Part shown: in pieces, positions 36,288 to 44,919 of the stretch
How the letters are laid out: each line of letters starts with the position of its first letter
Numbering within the stretch: the stretch's first letter is position 1
Assembly: GCF_005116455.1 (NCBI RefSeq)
Contig: NZ_SWBP01000003.1
Span: forward strand, 372,012 to 436,011
Source of the DNA: Pedobacter cryophilus
GTDB taxonomy: Bacteria > Bacteroidota > Bacteroidia > Sphingobacteriales > Sphingobacteriaceae
Length of the DNA stretch: 64,000 bases
Direction of reading: 5' to 3'
Notes under the pieces: model-generated
The model's input: the letters and a program-made list of their open reading frames with translations, nothing else
Told to the model about the DNA's origin: nothing
The model's database searches: none
Program-made: the position numbers and the translations under genes

Positions 36288-36629
36288 TTAAGACATAAAC
36301 ATTAAAGACGATTGCCTTACCATACTCACTTTTGCTCTATTTTCATAATTCAAACCTAACGTTAAATCAATCCAATCTGTATTTACTGCTCTAATCATTT
36401 TTTCTTTTTGAGACCTGGTAAACCTATTAATAGTTTTAAATCTTTGTTCGGCATTAGCTTCAGAATTTAATTCTTCAAAATAAACCAACCTTGTTAATTG
36501 CTGCCCAGCATCAAAAAAAAGATTAGGCATTTTTCTATAAAAATCCATTGTACTAATAATGTTAGTACTTAAACCTACATGTAAGTTATTTCTGTTTCTA
36601 TCTGTTACAATGAATACAAACTTTTTCAT
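36288..36629 (-). CDS. Degenerate GIY-YIG domain protein
   Basis: 113 residues shaped like the short GIY-YIG (UPF0213) proteins: an opening strand FVFIVTDRNRNNLHVGLS, then TRLVYFEEL, then NAEQRFKTINRFTRSQKEKMIRAVNTDWIDL, which follows the EAIxREKQIKKWxRxKKxxLI pattern. The two signature triplets are changed (GIY to VFI, YIG to HVG), and the catalytic Arg and Glu are not clearly kept, so nuclease activity is doubtful. It is divergent from an S24-type repressor gene 193 bases away. That pairing may be chance. Confidence 0.7.
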   Translation of the reverse strand: MKKFVFIVTDRNRNNLHVGLSTNIISTMDFYRKMPNLFFDAGQQLTRLVYFEELNSEANAEQRFKTINRFTRSQKEKMIRAVNTDWIDLTLGLNYENRAKVSMVRQSSLMFMS

Positions 36630-36786
36630 ATCCTATCTATTTAAATTTCTTAATAAACTATTTTTAAATTCTATTGGTTTCCTCTCCAAAAACATAAGGC
36701 GTTTATTTTATTTGTTTGATAATAAAGCCTTTTAAAATTTGTTTCTTTTTATTGAAAGAAAATTACTAATTTTATGAGCATAAAAA

Positions 36787-36803
36787 TACTAATAATTTTA
36801 GTA
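36787..36803. promoter_or_regulatory. Palindromic candidate operator of the S24 repressor
   Basis: TACTAA-N5-TTAGTA, a perfect 6-bp dyad 19 bases upstream of the repressor ATG. A related half, TTACTAA, occurs at 36763-36769. The position fits autoregulation by the helix-turn-helix protein encoded just downstream. Confidence 0.45.
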
Positions 36804-36822
36804 ATTCCAAATTTATTTTGAA

Positions 36823-37599
36823 ATGGGTAAAATATCAGACAATATCAAGTACCTCAGAAAAAAACAAGGCTTCACTCAACAGCAATTTGCTGATGCCATG
36901 CAAATCAAAAGATCATTAGTTGGCGCTTACGAAGAAGAAAGAGCAGAGCCAAAGTATGATTTGCTGCAAAAATTTGCCGAATTTTTTGAATTGAGTATAG
37001 ACGAACTCATCAACGAAAAAATTGATGCGCAATGGAAACCTAAACCAAAAGGAGATGCCTCTAACGTAAGGGTACTAAGTATAACGGTAGATAAAGATGA
37101 TAATGAGAACATAGAATTAGTACAAGTAAAAGCTAGCGCAGGTTATTTAAATGGTTACGGTGACCCTGAATTTGTAAGTACTTTACCAAAATTTTCTTTA
37201 CCTATTTTTAAACAAGGTACTTACAGAGCTTTTGAAATAAAAGGAGATTCTATGCTCCCACTTACCTCTGGTTCCATTATCATATCAGAATATGTAGAAA
37301 ACTGGAATGATCTTAAACCTGGAGAAACTGCTGTGGTAGTTAGTAAAAACGAAGGTGTGGTATATAAAAGAATGGGCGCTAAACTTAAAGCTGATAAGGG
37401 CTTAAAATTAGTATCAGACAATCCTATATACGATCCATATTTTGTGCCTGTTGAAGATATTATGGAAATTTGGAAAGCAAAAGCTTATATATCTACAGAT
37501 TTACCACATCCAAATCCAGAACCTACCATGGAAAGCTTAACCACCATGATGGCACAAATGCAAAGATCAATAAGCCAATTAAAAGACGATAAAAATTAA
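36823..37599 (+). CDS. XRE/S24 transcriptional repressor (LexA/CI-like)
   Basis: 258 residues. The N-terminal XRE helix-turn-helix (residues of about 6-62: IKYLRKKQGFTQQQFADAMQIKRSLVGAYEEER) is joined by a linker to a peptidase S24 domain. This has Ser143 in GDSMLP and Lys in EGVVYKRM, the serine-lysine dyad that self-cleaves LexA and phage repressors. An Ala-Gly pair in VKASAGYLNGYG (near residue 106) is a plausible cleavage site. It may be the SOS repressor substitute or a stress regulator; no phage genes are nearby. A palindrome just upstream suggests autorepression. Confidence 0.88.
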   Translation: MGKISDNIKYLRKKQGFTQQQFADAMQIKRSLVGAYEEERAEPKYDLLQKFAEFFELSIDELINEKIDAQWKPKPKGDASNVRVLSITVDKDDNENIELVQVKASAGYLNGYGDPEFVSTLPKFSLPIFKQGTYRAFEIKGDSMLPLTSGSIIISEYVENWNDLKPGETAVVVSKNEGVVYKRMGAKLKADKGLKLVSDNPIYDPYFVPVEDIMEIWKAKAYISTDLPHPNPEPTMESLTTMMAQMQRSISQLKDDKN

Positions 37600-37659
37600 T
37601 TTTTTTGAGATTAAACTTTATTCTATAAATTTCATCAAACAACAAAAAACTTAAATAAA

Positions 37660-38049
37660 ATGAAAAAATACTTTTTAACTTTTATCCTTTTTGTTTCCAT
37701 GGTAACAATAGGATTAGCTCAACAAGCGCCAGGTCAAGGTCAAAGACAGCAAGGCACACCAGAAGAAAGAGCAAAAAGAAGCGTTGAAATGATGGAAAAA
37801 AATCTTTCTATAAATGCTGATCAAAAAACTAAAATTTATGCCGCAAGTTTAGAGCGTGGAAAATCTATGGAAGCGTTAAGAAAAGCTGCTGGTGAAGGAA
37901 ACAGACCTGATGCTGCTCAAATGAAAGCTTTAAATGACAAGTTTGAGAAAGTTGTTGCAGAAACTTTAACTGCTGAACAAAAAACAAAATATGAAGAAAT
38001 GAGATCGCAAAGAGGCAACAATGCCCCAAGACCCGGTGGTGCTCAATAA
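37660..38049 (+). CDS. Small periplasmic Spy/LTxxQ-like protein
   Basis: 129 residues: signal peptide 1-20 (GLAQ), then a helical, Gln/Glu/Lys-rich chain with EERAKRSVEMMEKNLSI near the start and LTAEQKTKYEEM near the end, and a Gly/Arg/Pro tail. It fits the Spy/CpxP-like group of periplasmic chaperone-like proteins, in a diverged Bacteroidetes form. It lies 60 bases after the repressor gene, with its own terminator. A similar protein is encoded at 41097-41558 on the other strand. Confidence 0.8.
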   Translation: MKKYFLTFILFVSMVTIGLAQQAPGQGQRQQGTPEERAKRSVEMMEKNLSINADQKTKIYAASLERGKSMEALRKAAGEGNRPDAAQMKALNDKFEKVVAETLTAEQKTKYEEMRSQRGNNAPRPGGAQ

Positions 38050-38070
38050 CGTTTATAATAATTGAATTTT

Positions 38071-38100
38071 AAAAGCAGGATATTTGTCCTGCTTTTTTTA
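38071..38100 (+). terminator. Terminator after the LTxxQ-like gene
   Basis: Stem AAAAGCAGGA / TCCTGCTTTT with a 6-base loop, followed by more T. Confidence 0.85.
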
Positions 38101-38120
38101 TTTTTACAAAAAAAACAATC

Positions 38121-39230
38121 TTGACCAATTTTCTGATAAACAAAATCAATCAAAGAGTTCAAAATAATTCCTTAAGAGAACTCAAAATACCTAATTCATT
38201 GATTGATTTTTCTTCAAATGATTATCTCGGCTTTGCCAAATCAGCTGAATTAAAAGAAAAAATAGAAACCTTTACAAAAGACAACCCATCTTACTTTATT
38301 GGAGCTACAGGATCCAGATTATTATCTGGCAACAGCCAATTTGTAGAAGAATTAGAAGCAGAAATCTCTATTTTCCATCAGGCCGAAGCTGGATTAATCT
38401 TTAATTCTGGTTATGATGCAAATATTGGTTTGTTATCTTCTATAGCACAAAGAGGCGATACCATTATTACCGATGAATTGATTCATGCTAGTTTAATTGA
38501 TGGCGCAAGATTAAGCAATGCCAATCGCTATATATTTAAGCATAATGATTTAGAAAGCTTAGCAGAAAAACTAAAAAACAGCAAAGGCAATATTTTTGTG
38601 GTTACCGAAAGTGTTTTTTCTATGGATGGCGATTTTGCTCCCCTCAAAGAAATTAGCGATTTAGCTAAGAAATACGAAGCTCATTTAATTGTTGATGAGG
38701 CCCATGCCACCGGAGTTTTTGGAGCATACGGACAAGGATTAGTCAATCATTTAAATCTCGAAAATGAAGTTTTTGCCCGGATACATACTTTTGGAAAAGC
38801 ATTAGGCTGCCATGGCGCCATTATACTAGGCTCTAAAGAATTAAGAACTTACCTGATTAACTTTGCCCGATCTTTTATTTACACTACCGCATTACCCTTT
38901 CATAGCTTGGTTAGTGTAAAAAATGCTTATGAATTGTTAAAAACTACTCCAGCCATTAAACAATTGGCTACTAATATTGAACTATTCAGATCATCAACAT
39001 TAAAAAATTCATTTATAAAAAGTGAAAGTGCTATTCAATGTAAGATAGTATCTGGTAACCAACAATGTAAAAATATGGCCAATCAAATTCAGGCTAATGG
39101 CTTTGATGTTAAGGCCATATTGAGCCCTACCGTACCAGAGGGGAAAGAAAGATTAAGAATTTGTTTACATGCATACCATACGCCAAACCAAATTAAAAGC
39201 TTAATAAATTTATTAGCTAACTATGAGTAA
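38121..39230 (+). CDS. bioF: 8-amino-7-oxononanoate synthase
   Basis: 369 residues, PLP-dependent alpha-oxoamine synthase. Seen: SSNDYLGFAKS, IGATGSRLLSGNS, FNSGYDANIG, VDEAHATGVFG and the PLP-lysine block HTFGKALGCHGA. It condenses pimeloyl-thioester with alanine in biotin synthesis. The start is TTG at 38121; no in-frame ATG lies near, and homologues begin close to this point. Its end overlaps bioD by 8 bases. Only bioF and bioD are present here; bioA, bioB, bioC are elsewhere. Confidence 0.92.
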   Translation: MTNFLINKINQRVQNNSLRELKIPNSLIDFSSNDYLGFAKSAELKEKIETFTKDNPSYFIGATGSRLLSGNSQFVEELEAEISIFHQAEAGLIFNSGYDANIGLLSSIAQRGDTIITDELIHASLIDGARLSNANRYIFKHNDLESLAEKLKNSKGNIFVVTESVFSMDGDFAPLKEISDLAKKYEAHLIVDEAHATGVFGAYGQGLVNHLNLENEVFARIHTFGKALGCHGAIILGSKELRTYLINFARSFIYTTALPFHSLVSVKNAYELLKTTPAIKQLATNIELFRSSTLKNSFIKSESAIQCKIVSGNQQCKNMANQIQANGFDVKAILSPTVPEGKERLRICLHAYHTPNQIKSLINLLANYE

Positions 39231-39834
39231 AAAATATTTTGTAACCGGTATTGGAACGGAGATTGGAAAAACAATAGTTTCGGCTGTATTGGTAGAAAAA
39301 CTAAATGCAGATTATTGGAAACCTATTCAATCTGGAGAATTAGACAATTCTGATACGCACAAAGTAAAATCATTAATCAGTAATGAGGTTTCTGTATTTC
39401 ATCCAGAAGCTTATCAATTAACACAGCCTTATTCTCCACATCATTCGGCAGCTTTAGATGGATTATCCATTAGTTTAAATCAAATCAACTTACCCAAAAC
39501 AAACAACGCTCTTATTATTGAAGGAGCAGGTGGCTTAATGGTTCCCTTAAATGCTAAAGATTTAATGATTGATTTGATTGTTAAACTAAGTGCTGAAGTT
39601 ATTTTGGTATCTAAAAACTATTTAGGCAGCATTAACCATACTTTACTATCTATTGAGGCCTTAAAAAACAGAGGAATTGCTATAAAAGGATTGATTTTTA
39701 ATGGTGTCGAAAATAAATCAAGTGAAGAAATCATTATTAACATATCAGGCTTAACCGTATTAGGAAGAATTCCTGAATTCTCAAAGATAGATCAAACTTC
39801 TATAAAAGAAGCCACTTCGGCTATTCAACTATAA
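39223..39834 (+). CDS. bioD: Dethiobiotin synthase
   Basis: 203 residues with the P-loop KYFVTGIGTEIGKTIVSAVL, the substrate segment WKPIQSG and IEGAGGLMVPL. It closes the ureido ring of dethiobiotin from 7,8-diaminopelargonate, carbon dioxide and ATP. The 8-base overlap with bioF indicates translational coupling. A terminator hairpin follows. Confidence 0.94.
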   Translation: MSKKYFVTGIGTEIGKTIVSAVLVEKLNADYWKPIQSGELDNSDTHKVKSLISNEVSVFHPEAYQLTQPYSPHHSAALDGLSISLNQINLPKTNNALIIEGAGGLMVPLNAKDLMIDLIVKLSAEVILVSKNYLGSINHTLLSIEALKNRGIAIKGLIFNGVENKSSEEIIINISGLTVLGRIPEFSKIDQTSIKEATSAIQL

Positions 39835-39848
39835 AATTTGTTCTACAA

Positions 39849-39884
39849 AAAAAAGCCCTAGAGAATATCTCTAAGACTTTTTTT
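39849..39884. terminator. Bidirectional terminator between bioD and rpmA
   Basis: Imperfect stem AAAAGCCCTAGAGA / TCTCTAAGACTTTT (two mispairs) with poly-A on the left and poly-T on the right, so it can serve both convergent genes. Confidence 0.7.
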
Positions 39885-39901
39885 ATATCTTATATTAAGA
39901 A

Positions 39902-40357
39902 TTATTCTGCTGTTTCAGCATCATCAGCTTTTTTAGCTGCTGCTTTTTTTACAGGTGCTTTTTTCTCAACTTTTTCTTCAGCAACTTCAACAGTTTCTGC
40001 TTTTGCTTTAGTTACTTTTTCTACTTTAGCCTCAACAACTGCTGCCACTTTTTTTACACCTACTTTTTTAGCAGGTGCTGCTTTAACTACTGGTGCAGAA
40101 AAATCAAAAGGTACAATTGAAACATAAGATTTATTATCAGCTTTCTTTCTGAAAGCTACTTTTCCATCAACTAATGCAAATAAAGTATGGTCTTTACCAA
40201 TACCTACATTTTTTTCTGGATGGTGTTTAGTACCACGTTGACGAACGATGATATTTCCTGCAATAGCCGCTTGACCGCCAAAGATTTTAATACCTAAACG
40301 CTTGCTTTGTGATTCTCTACCGTTATTCGAGCTACCGGCTCCTTTTTTATGTGCCAT
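39902..40357 (-). CDS. rpmA: 50S ribosomal protein L27 with long Lys/Ala/Glu tail
   Basis: 151 residues. The first 87 or so are a normal L27 ([20 protein letters not shown] start; [29 protein letters not shown]). The remaining 60 or so residues are a low-complexity tail of Lys, Ala, Val and Glu ([24 protein letters not shown] onward), which nearly doubles the protein. L27 sits near the peptidyl-transferase centre through its N terminus. The tail is on the outside end and could interact with RNA or be disordered. Downstream of rplU as usual. Confidence 0.95.
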   Translation of the reverse strand: MAHKKGAGSSNNGRESQSKRLGIKIFGGQAAIAGNIIVRQRGTKHHPEKNVGIGKDHTLFALVDGKVAFRKKADNKSYVSIVPFDFSAPVVKAAPAKKVGVKKVAAVVEAKVEKVTKAKAETVEVAEEKVEKKAPVKKAAAKKADDAETAE

Positions 40358-40408
40358 GGTTTTATATCTTTTTTGCTAAGTAAAACTCAGCGATTGAACA
40401 TTGTAAAA

Positions 40409-40720
40409 TTATATTGAAATGCTACTGATCTGAATTTTAGTAAAAGACTGACGGTGACCATTCTTTTTCTTATATCCTTTTCTTCTCTTTTTGTGGAAGA
40501 CAATAACTTTATCACCCTTTAAATGAGACAAGATCGTAGCCGAAACTTTAGCTCCTTTAACTGCTGGCGTACCTACAGTAAATTTGCCGTCATTTTCAAC
40601 TAACAAAACATTGTCAAATTCAATACTAGCGCCTTCATCTCCTTGTAATCTGTGTACAAAAAGGTGCTGGTCTTGAGCAACTTTAAATTGCTGTCCTGCT
40701 ATACTTACTATTGCGTACAT
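40409..40720 (-). CDS. rplU: 50S ribosomal protein L21
   Basis: 103 residues, normal length. [25 protein letters not shown] at the start and [21 protein letters not shown] near the end identify L21. It binds 23S rRNA. It forms the usual rplU-rpmA pair with a 51-base spacer. No autoregulatory leader structure was recognised upstream. Confidence 0.96.
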   Translation of the reverse strand: MYAIVSIAGQQFKVAQDQHLFVHRLQGDEGASIEFDNVLLVENDGKFTVGTPAVKGAKVSATILSHLKGDKVIVFHKKRRKGYKKKNGHRQSFTKIQISSISI

Positions 40721-41096
40721 GTTTTAATATTTTATTGTTTGTAAAATTGAGGTGCAAATATAGGAATTAAATTCACTTAAACAAATGTTCAGCAAATGTT
40801 AAATTTTAGTCTCTTATTTTTAGTTTTTAAGGCATTAACAATTAGAAAAGCTAGGTTTTAACATTGCAGTTACACTAATCCCAATTCACACTCAGCCTCC
40901 GCCCCCATTACACATTCCTTTAGCTTGGCATTAGTCACAATTGAGCGGTATAACTTCCGTACGTCGGGCGTTTAAGTTGGGTTTATTTACTCAGGTATTT
41001 TCAAAAACAAAAAAGCCAAATAATAATCCAATTTGTTGTTAAACATTTCAGATTTTTACTCGACTTTTAATGGATTCGGCTTAAAGCCAAAATTTA
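40721..41096. other. Intergenic gap with a GC-richer, gene-like remnant
   Basis: A 376-base gap between rplU and the LTxxQ gene. Bases of about 40870-40980 are clearly richer in G and C than the rest and contain CCGCCCCC (40898-40905) and CCGTACGTCGGGC. All six frames are interrupted, and no terminator or promoter explains it. Both edges (40721-40860 and 40990-41096) are ordinary AT-rich spacer. It may be the remains of a lost gene, mobile element or structured RNA. I cannot name it. Confidence 0.5.
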
Positions 41097-41558
41097 TTAT
41101 TCTTTTTTACCAGCATCTCCAGCATGCTTTTGTTTTCTCTTCTCACCCATTTTCTTCATCTGGGCTTTTTGTTCGTCACTTAAAGATTCTTTAAAATTTT
41201 TAGCATTTTCTTTTCTTGCCATCATGTTATTTTTCATCATCTCTTTTTGGCTACTCGTTAAAGTCTTAGATAAAGCTTCTTTTCGTTCTTCAGGCGTTAA
41301 ATTCTTATTGTCTGTTATTGCTTTTTGTTCTGCTGTTAATGTAGCTCTAAACGCTTCTTGAGCTTGCTTTCCTTTCTCACGGCTTTCTTTCATTTGCACC
41401 TTTTGCTCTTCTGTTAAATTTTCTGCCATCTTACCTTTGGCATGATGTTTAGCTTTTTGAACTGGTTTGGCTGTTGATGTTGTTTGTGCCATGCTATTAA
41501 AAGCAAATACCACTAATAAAATTGCTGTTGAGCTGATGATTTTCTTTAAATTTCTCAT
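41097..41558 (-). CDS. Periplasmic LTxxQ-repeat protein (Spy-like / DUF4890-like)
   Basis: 153 residues. Signal peptide 1-24 (NSMAQ), then a Lys/Glu/Met-rich helical chain with four LTxxQ-type motifs (LTEEQKVQ, LTAEQKA, LTSSQKE, LSDEQKAQ). Such proteins are related to Spy/CpxP and are thought to be ATP-independent chaperones or metal-stress proteins of the periplasm. There is no partner gene nearby. Related in style, not in sequence order, to the protein at 37660. Confidence 0.8.
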   Translation of the reverse strand: MRNLKKIISSTAILLVVFAFNSMAQTTSTAKPVQKAKHHAKGKMAENLTEEQKVQMKESREKGKQAQEAFRATLTAEQKAITDNKNLTPEERKEALSKTLTSSQKEMMKNNMMARKENAKNFKESLSDEQKAQMKKMGEKRKQKHAGDAGKKE

Positions 41559-41688
41559 ATTCTTAAATTATTAATTGTTTTTAATTTTAGTTATGATGTT
41601 ATTATTCAATTAAGGTTTAAGGCAACTATTCTATCTTACCTATATTTAACAATTATTAACATTTAACTAATTTAAAACCCTATAAAAT

Positions 41689-42141
41689 ATGAATTCATTT
41701 CGTTTAGCCTTTTACACATTGGCTGCTATAATAATTACCGCTTGTAATCAAACTGATAAAACATCAAAAGAAAATCCTACAGACAATCCGAACGAAGAAA
41801 TTAATTTAGACTCTTCCTTATTAAAAGAAACAGAAAAATGTTTTTTAGCTTTTGTAGGAAAAGATTCGGCTTTCTTAAGCTTAAAAAAGAATGGGGAAGC
41901 AATATCAGGGGATTTAATTTACCAGTTTTATGAAAAAGACAATAACAAAGGAAGCTTAAAAGGAACGTTAAATGGAGATACTTTAATTTTAGATTATACT
42001 TTCCAATCTGAAGGTACAACTTCTACCAGACCCTTAAAATTCTTGATTACCAAAAATCGTATTTACGAGATTTATGGCGCTAACAAAGCCGAAGAAGGAA
42101 AAGGATTTATTTTTGATCCGGCGGATTGTAAAACCCTTTAA
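41689..42141 (+). CDS. Hypothetical lipoprotein
   Basis: 150 residues with a lipoprotein signal: hydrophobic 5-18 and lipobox ITAC (Cys19). After a charged, Asn/Glu-rich linker the mature part is a small beta-rich domain (KCFLAFVGKDSAFLSLKKNGEAISGDLIYQFYEKDNNKGSLKGTLNGDTLILDYTF). Similar lipoproteins are widespread in Bacteroidetes without assigned function. It precedes asnS by 112 bases. Confidence 0.8.
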   Translation: MNSFRLAFYTLAAIIITACNQTDKTSKENPTDNPNEEINLDSSLLKETEKCFLAFVGKDSAFLSLKKNGEAISGDLIYQFYEKDNNKGSLKGTLNGDTLILDYTFQSEGTTSTRPLKFLITKNRIYEIYGANKAEEGKGFIFDPADCKTL

Positions 42142-42253
42142 AAACCTTCTTCATTTCTCTTAAATCATCGCCTCATTTACCTAATCCTTATTTTCTGTTT
42201 AAAATAAGAGAAAGGTTTGTATTTTTACGCCTCAATATAAGATCCATTCGTTT

Positions 42254-43702
42254 ATGATAAAGAGAGAAAAAGTTGTAAATATCCTTCAATCTACCGTGTT
42301 TAATAGAGAAATAACCGTTTTAGGTTGGGTTAAAACTTTTAGAAATAACCAGTTTATTGCCTTAAACGATGGCTCTTGCATGTCTAACATTCAAATTGTT
42401 GTTGATTTTGCCAATACTTCAGAAGACATTCTTAAAAAAATTACCACAGGTGCGGCAATTAGCATCACAGGCCAATTGGTAGAATCATTAGGTAAAGGTC
42501 AATCCGTAGAAGTTAAAGCAACAGCTATAGAAATTTTAGGAGAAAGTGACGCAGAAAAATTTCCTTTACAACCTAAAAAACACAGTTTAGAATTTTTAAG
42601 AGAAATTGCCCATTTACGTTTCAGAACCCAAACTTTTAATGCCGTTTTTAAAATAAGACATAAACTGGCTTTTGCAGTTCATCAGTTTTTTAACGACAAA
42701 GGTTTTGTGTATTTACATACCCCAATTATTACAGCTTCAGATGCCGAAGGCGCTGGCGAAATGTTTAGGGTAACTACTTTAGATTTTGATGCTACCCCAA
42801 GAAATGAGGATAATAGCATCAACTACAAAGAAGATTTCTTTGGACGATCTGCAAATTTAACGGTATCCGGCCAGTTAGAAGCAGAATTAGGTGCAATGGC
42901 TTTAGGTGAGGTTTATACTTTTGGGCCAACTTTTAGGGCCGAAAATTCTAATACTACGCGTCACCTTGCCGAGTTTTGGATGATAGAACCAGAAGTGGCT
43001 TTCGCCGATTTGGAAGACAACATGAATTTAGCCGAAGATCTTTTAAAATATGTAATCAAATATGCTATTAATCATTGCCCAGAAGAACTGGCTTTTTTAA
43101 CCAACAGATTAGCAGAAGAAGAGAAAAATAAGCCTCAGGCAGAAAGAAGCGATTTAGATTTAATGGCTAAACTTCAATTTTGTTTAGATAATAATTTTGA
43201 ACGCTTAACTTATACAGAAGCTATTGAGATTTTAAAGCGATCTAAACCAAATCAGAAAAAGCAGTTTAAATACCTGATAGATGAGTGGGGTGCCGATTTA
43301 CAATCTGAACATGAGCGTTATTTGGTAGAAAAGCATTTTAAAAAACCAGTAATTTTAACAGATTACCCAGCCGACATTAAATCATTCTACATGAGAATGA
43401 ATGAGCCTGATGAACAAGGCAGAAAAACGGTAAGAGCAATGGATATTCTGTTTCCTGGAATTGGAGAAATGGTTGGTGGCTCGCAAAGAGAAGAACGTTT
43501 AGATTACCTAAAAACCCGAATGGGCGAAATGCATATCCCGGAAGATGAATTGTACTGGTATTTAGATACCCGTAAATTTGGAACCGCACCACATGCTGGT
43601 TTTGGTTTAGGTTTTGAAAGATTAGTTCTTTTTGTAACCGGAATGACCAACATCAGAGATGTGATTCCTTTCCCAAGATTTCCTAAAAATGCTGAGTTTT
43701 AA
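42254..43702 (+). CDS. asnS: Asparaginyl-tRNA synthetase
   Basis: 482 residues, class IIb aminoacyl-tRNA synthetase. N-terminal OB fold ([18 protein letters not shown]), then motif 2 around [22 protein letters not shown] and motif 3 [16 protein letters not shown]. The Asn-type marker is the [16 protein letters not shown] region. It charges tRNA-Asn directly, so no amidotransferase route is needed for Asn. Monocistronic with a clear terminator. Confidence 0.96.
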   Translation: MIKREKVVNILQSTVFNREITVLGWVKTFRNNQFIALNDGSCMSNIQIVVDFANTSEDILKKITTGAAISITGQLVESLGKGQSVEVKATAIEILGESDAEKFPLQPKKHSLEFLREIAHLRFRTQTFNAVFKIRHKLAFAVHQFFNDKGFVYLHTPIITASDAEGAGEMFRVTTLDFDATPRNEDNSINYKEDFFGRSANLTVSGQLEAELGAMALGEVYTFGPTFRAENSNTTRHLAEFWMIEPEVAFADLEDNMNLAEDLLKYVIKYAINHCPEELAFLTNRLAEEEKNKPQAERSDLDLMAKLQFCLDNNFERLTYTEAIEILKRSKPNQKKQFKYLIDEWGADLQSEHERYLVEKHFKKPVILTDYPADIKSFYMRMNEPDEQGRKTVRAMDILFPGIGEMVGGSQREERLDYLKTRMGEMHIPEDELYWYLDTRKFGTAPHAGFGLGFERLVLFVTGMTNIRDVIPFPRFPKNAEF

Positions 43703-43724
43703 TCTCCAGCTTGATAAAAAACAA

Positions 43725-43757
43725 AAAAGGGTTTCGAATAATCGGAACCCTTTTTTA
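43725..43757. terminator. Terminator after asnS
   Basis: Stem AAAGGGTTTCGA / TCGGAACCCTTT with a 4-base loop and T run. Poly-A on the left makes it able to act also for the convergent small ORF. Confidence 0.85.
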
Positions 43758-43781
43758 TTCTACATATATGATAGAGCAGAA

Positions 43782-44021
43782 TTAAATGGCGATTGCCAAA
43801 TTCTGTTGATTGCTTAATTTTGCTTTTACAAACTGTATATCTTCTTTAATTAATTGATATAATGCTTTGTCAAAATTTATAGTAGCCAAATTGATCAACT
43901 TAGTTTTGATTTTAGCTCTTTGAATTTGGACATCTGCTTTTAATATCATTAATAATTCTTGATCAACATTGTTGATGATTTGGCTGGCTATTTTAGCTGT
44001 AGTCTTTATCATAAAATTCAT
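43782..44021 (-). CDS. Small hypothetical protein
   Basis: 79 residues (or 76 from the second Met), rich in Ile, Lys, Leu, Gln and Ala, with long amphipathic helices (KIASQIINNVDQELLMILKADVQIQRAKIKTKLINL). No signal peptide, no Cys. I do not recognise it. It stands alone between asnS and the VOC protein gene, shares the asnS terminator region, and has no visible promoter match. It may be real because its composition is not random-looking, but it could be a chance ORF. Confidence 0.45.
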   Translation of the reverse strand: MNFMIKTTAKIASQIINNVDQELLMILKADVQIQRAKIKTKLINLATINFDKALYQLIKEDIQFVKAKLSNQQNLAIAI

Positions 44022-44225
44022 TTTAATTTAAAATAATGTAATCCAAATAAATGCCATTATTTAAAAAATACATCCTACTCTTATCAAATCATTTAAAAAA
44101 GTTGAAATATTGAATATTTAAGCATGAAATGCATCTTTAAGCTACTTTAAGTATAGATTATAACATTTTAAAACTGTATACTAATACATACAATTGTATG
44201 ATCATCAAAAAATAAATCAGAATAA

Positions 44226-44717
44226 TTAATCATCAGCTAAAGCCAAAAGTTTTGGAAGGTCTAAATGCTCAGTTATCATGTTTAATCCTCCATCTTTGTC
44301 TAATGGCCATTGTTCCTTAGGTTTGTCCCAATACAATTCTACTCCATTTTGATCTGGATCATTTAAATAAATGGCTTCAGAAACCCCATGATCTGCTGCT
44401 CCTGTTAATGGATAGTGATGCGCCATTAATCGTTTAAGAATATTGGCTAAATCTTTACGCTGCGGAAATAAAATTGCCGTATGAAAAAGTCCGGGAGCTC
44501 TTTCTGGAGCAGGTGCTACCCCTTTAGATTGCCAAGTATTTAATCCAATGTGGTGGTGATAACCTCCTGCTGAAAGAAAAACAGCCTGATCTCCATAGCG
44601 TTGGGTAATTTTAAAACCTAATAAATCAGCATAAAAAGCTAAAGATTTATCTAGGTTACTCACTTTTAGGTGTACATGACCTATTCTGGTTTCGGATGGA
44701 ATTTCGTATTTCATCAT
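44226..44717 (-). CDS. VOC family dioxygenase/glyoxalase-like protein
   Basis: 163 residues, two vicinal-oxygen-chelate modules. Metal ligands are visible as His in GHVHLKVSNLDKSLAFYADLLGF, His in GGYHHHIGLNTW and Glu in DPDQNGVELYWD. The layout matches CatE-type catechol 2,3-dioxygenase-like proteins of Firmicutes and Bacteroidetes. The substrate is unknown. No aromatic pathway genes nearby. Confidence 0.88.
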   Translation of the reverse strand: MMKYEIPSETRIGHVHLKVSNLDKSLAFYADLLGFKITQRYGDQAVFLSAGGYHHHIGLNTWQSKGVAPAPERAPGLFHTAILFPQRKDLANILKRLMAHHYPLTGAADHGVSEAIYLNDPDQNGVELYWDKPKEQWPLDKDGGLNMITEHLDLPKLLALADD

Positions 44718-44908
44718 TAAAGATAAAACCTTTAGGGCCAGTTTAAAATTATATCGTGAAAATGTTTATAGCTTATTTTTGAGCGAAATGAGGCTAATTT
44801 TGTAGAGATAGCAAGGATTCTATCTCGAAAAATTTAACGAAGTTGCAGCCAAAAAGAAGCATAAACAAATTATTAGATAAATTTAAACAGGCTCTTATAT
44901 ATATTATT

Positions 44909-44916
44909 TATTTTTG
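44909..44916 (+). promoter_or_regulatory. -7 promoter box (TATTTTTG) of the Sua5/YciO-family gene
   Basis: Matches TAnnTTTG and ends three bases before the ATG at 44920, so the transcript should start at the ATG itself. It also contains the TTG (44914-44916) of the longer reading frame, which therefore cannot be the start codon. Confidence 0.55.
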
Positions 44917-44919
44917 CGT

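Noticed and set aside
36288-37599. Prophage remnant (GIY-YIG-like protein plus CI-like repressor)
   Set aside because: No integrase, structural or replication genes, no attachment-site repeats, and base composition like the rest.
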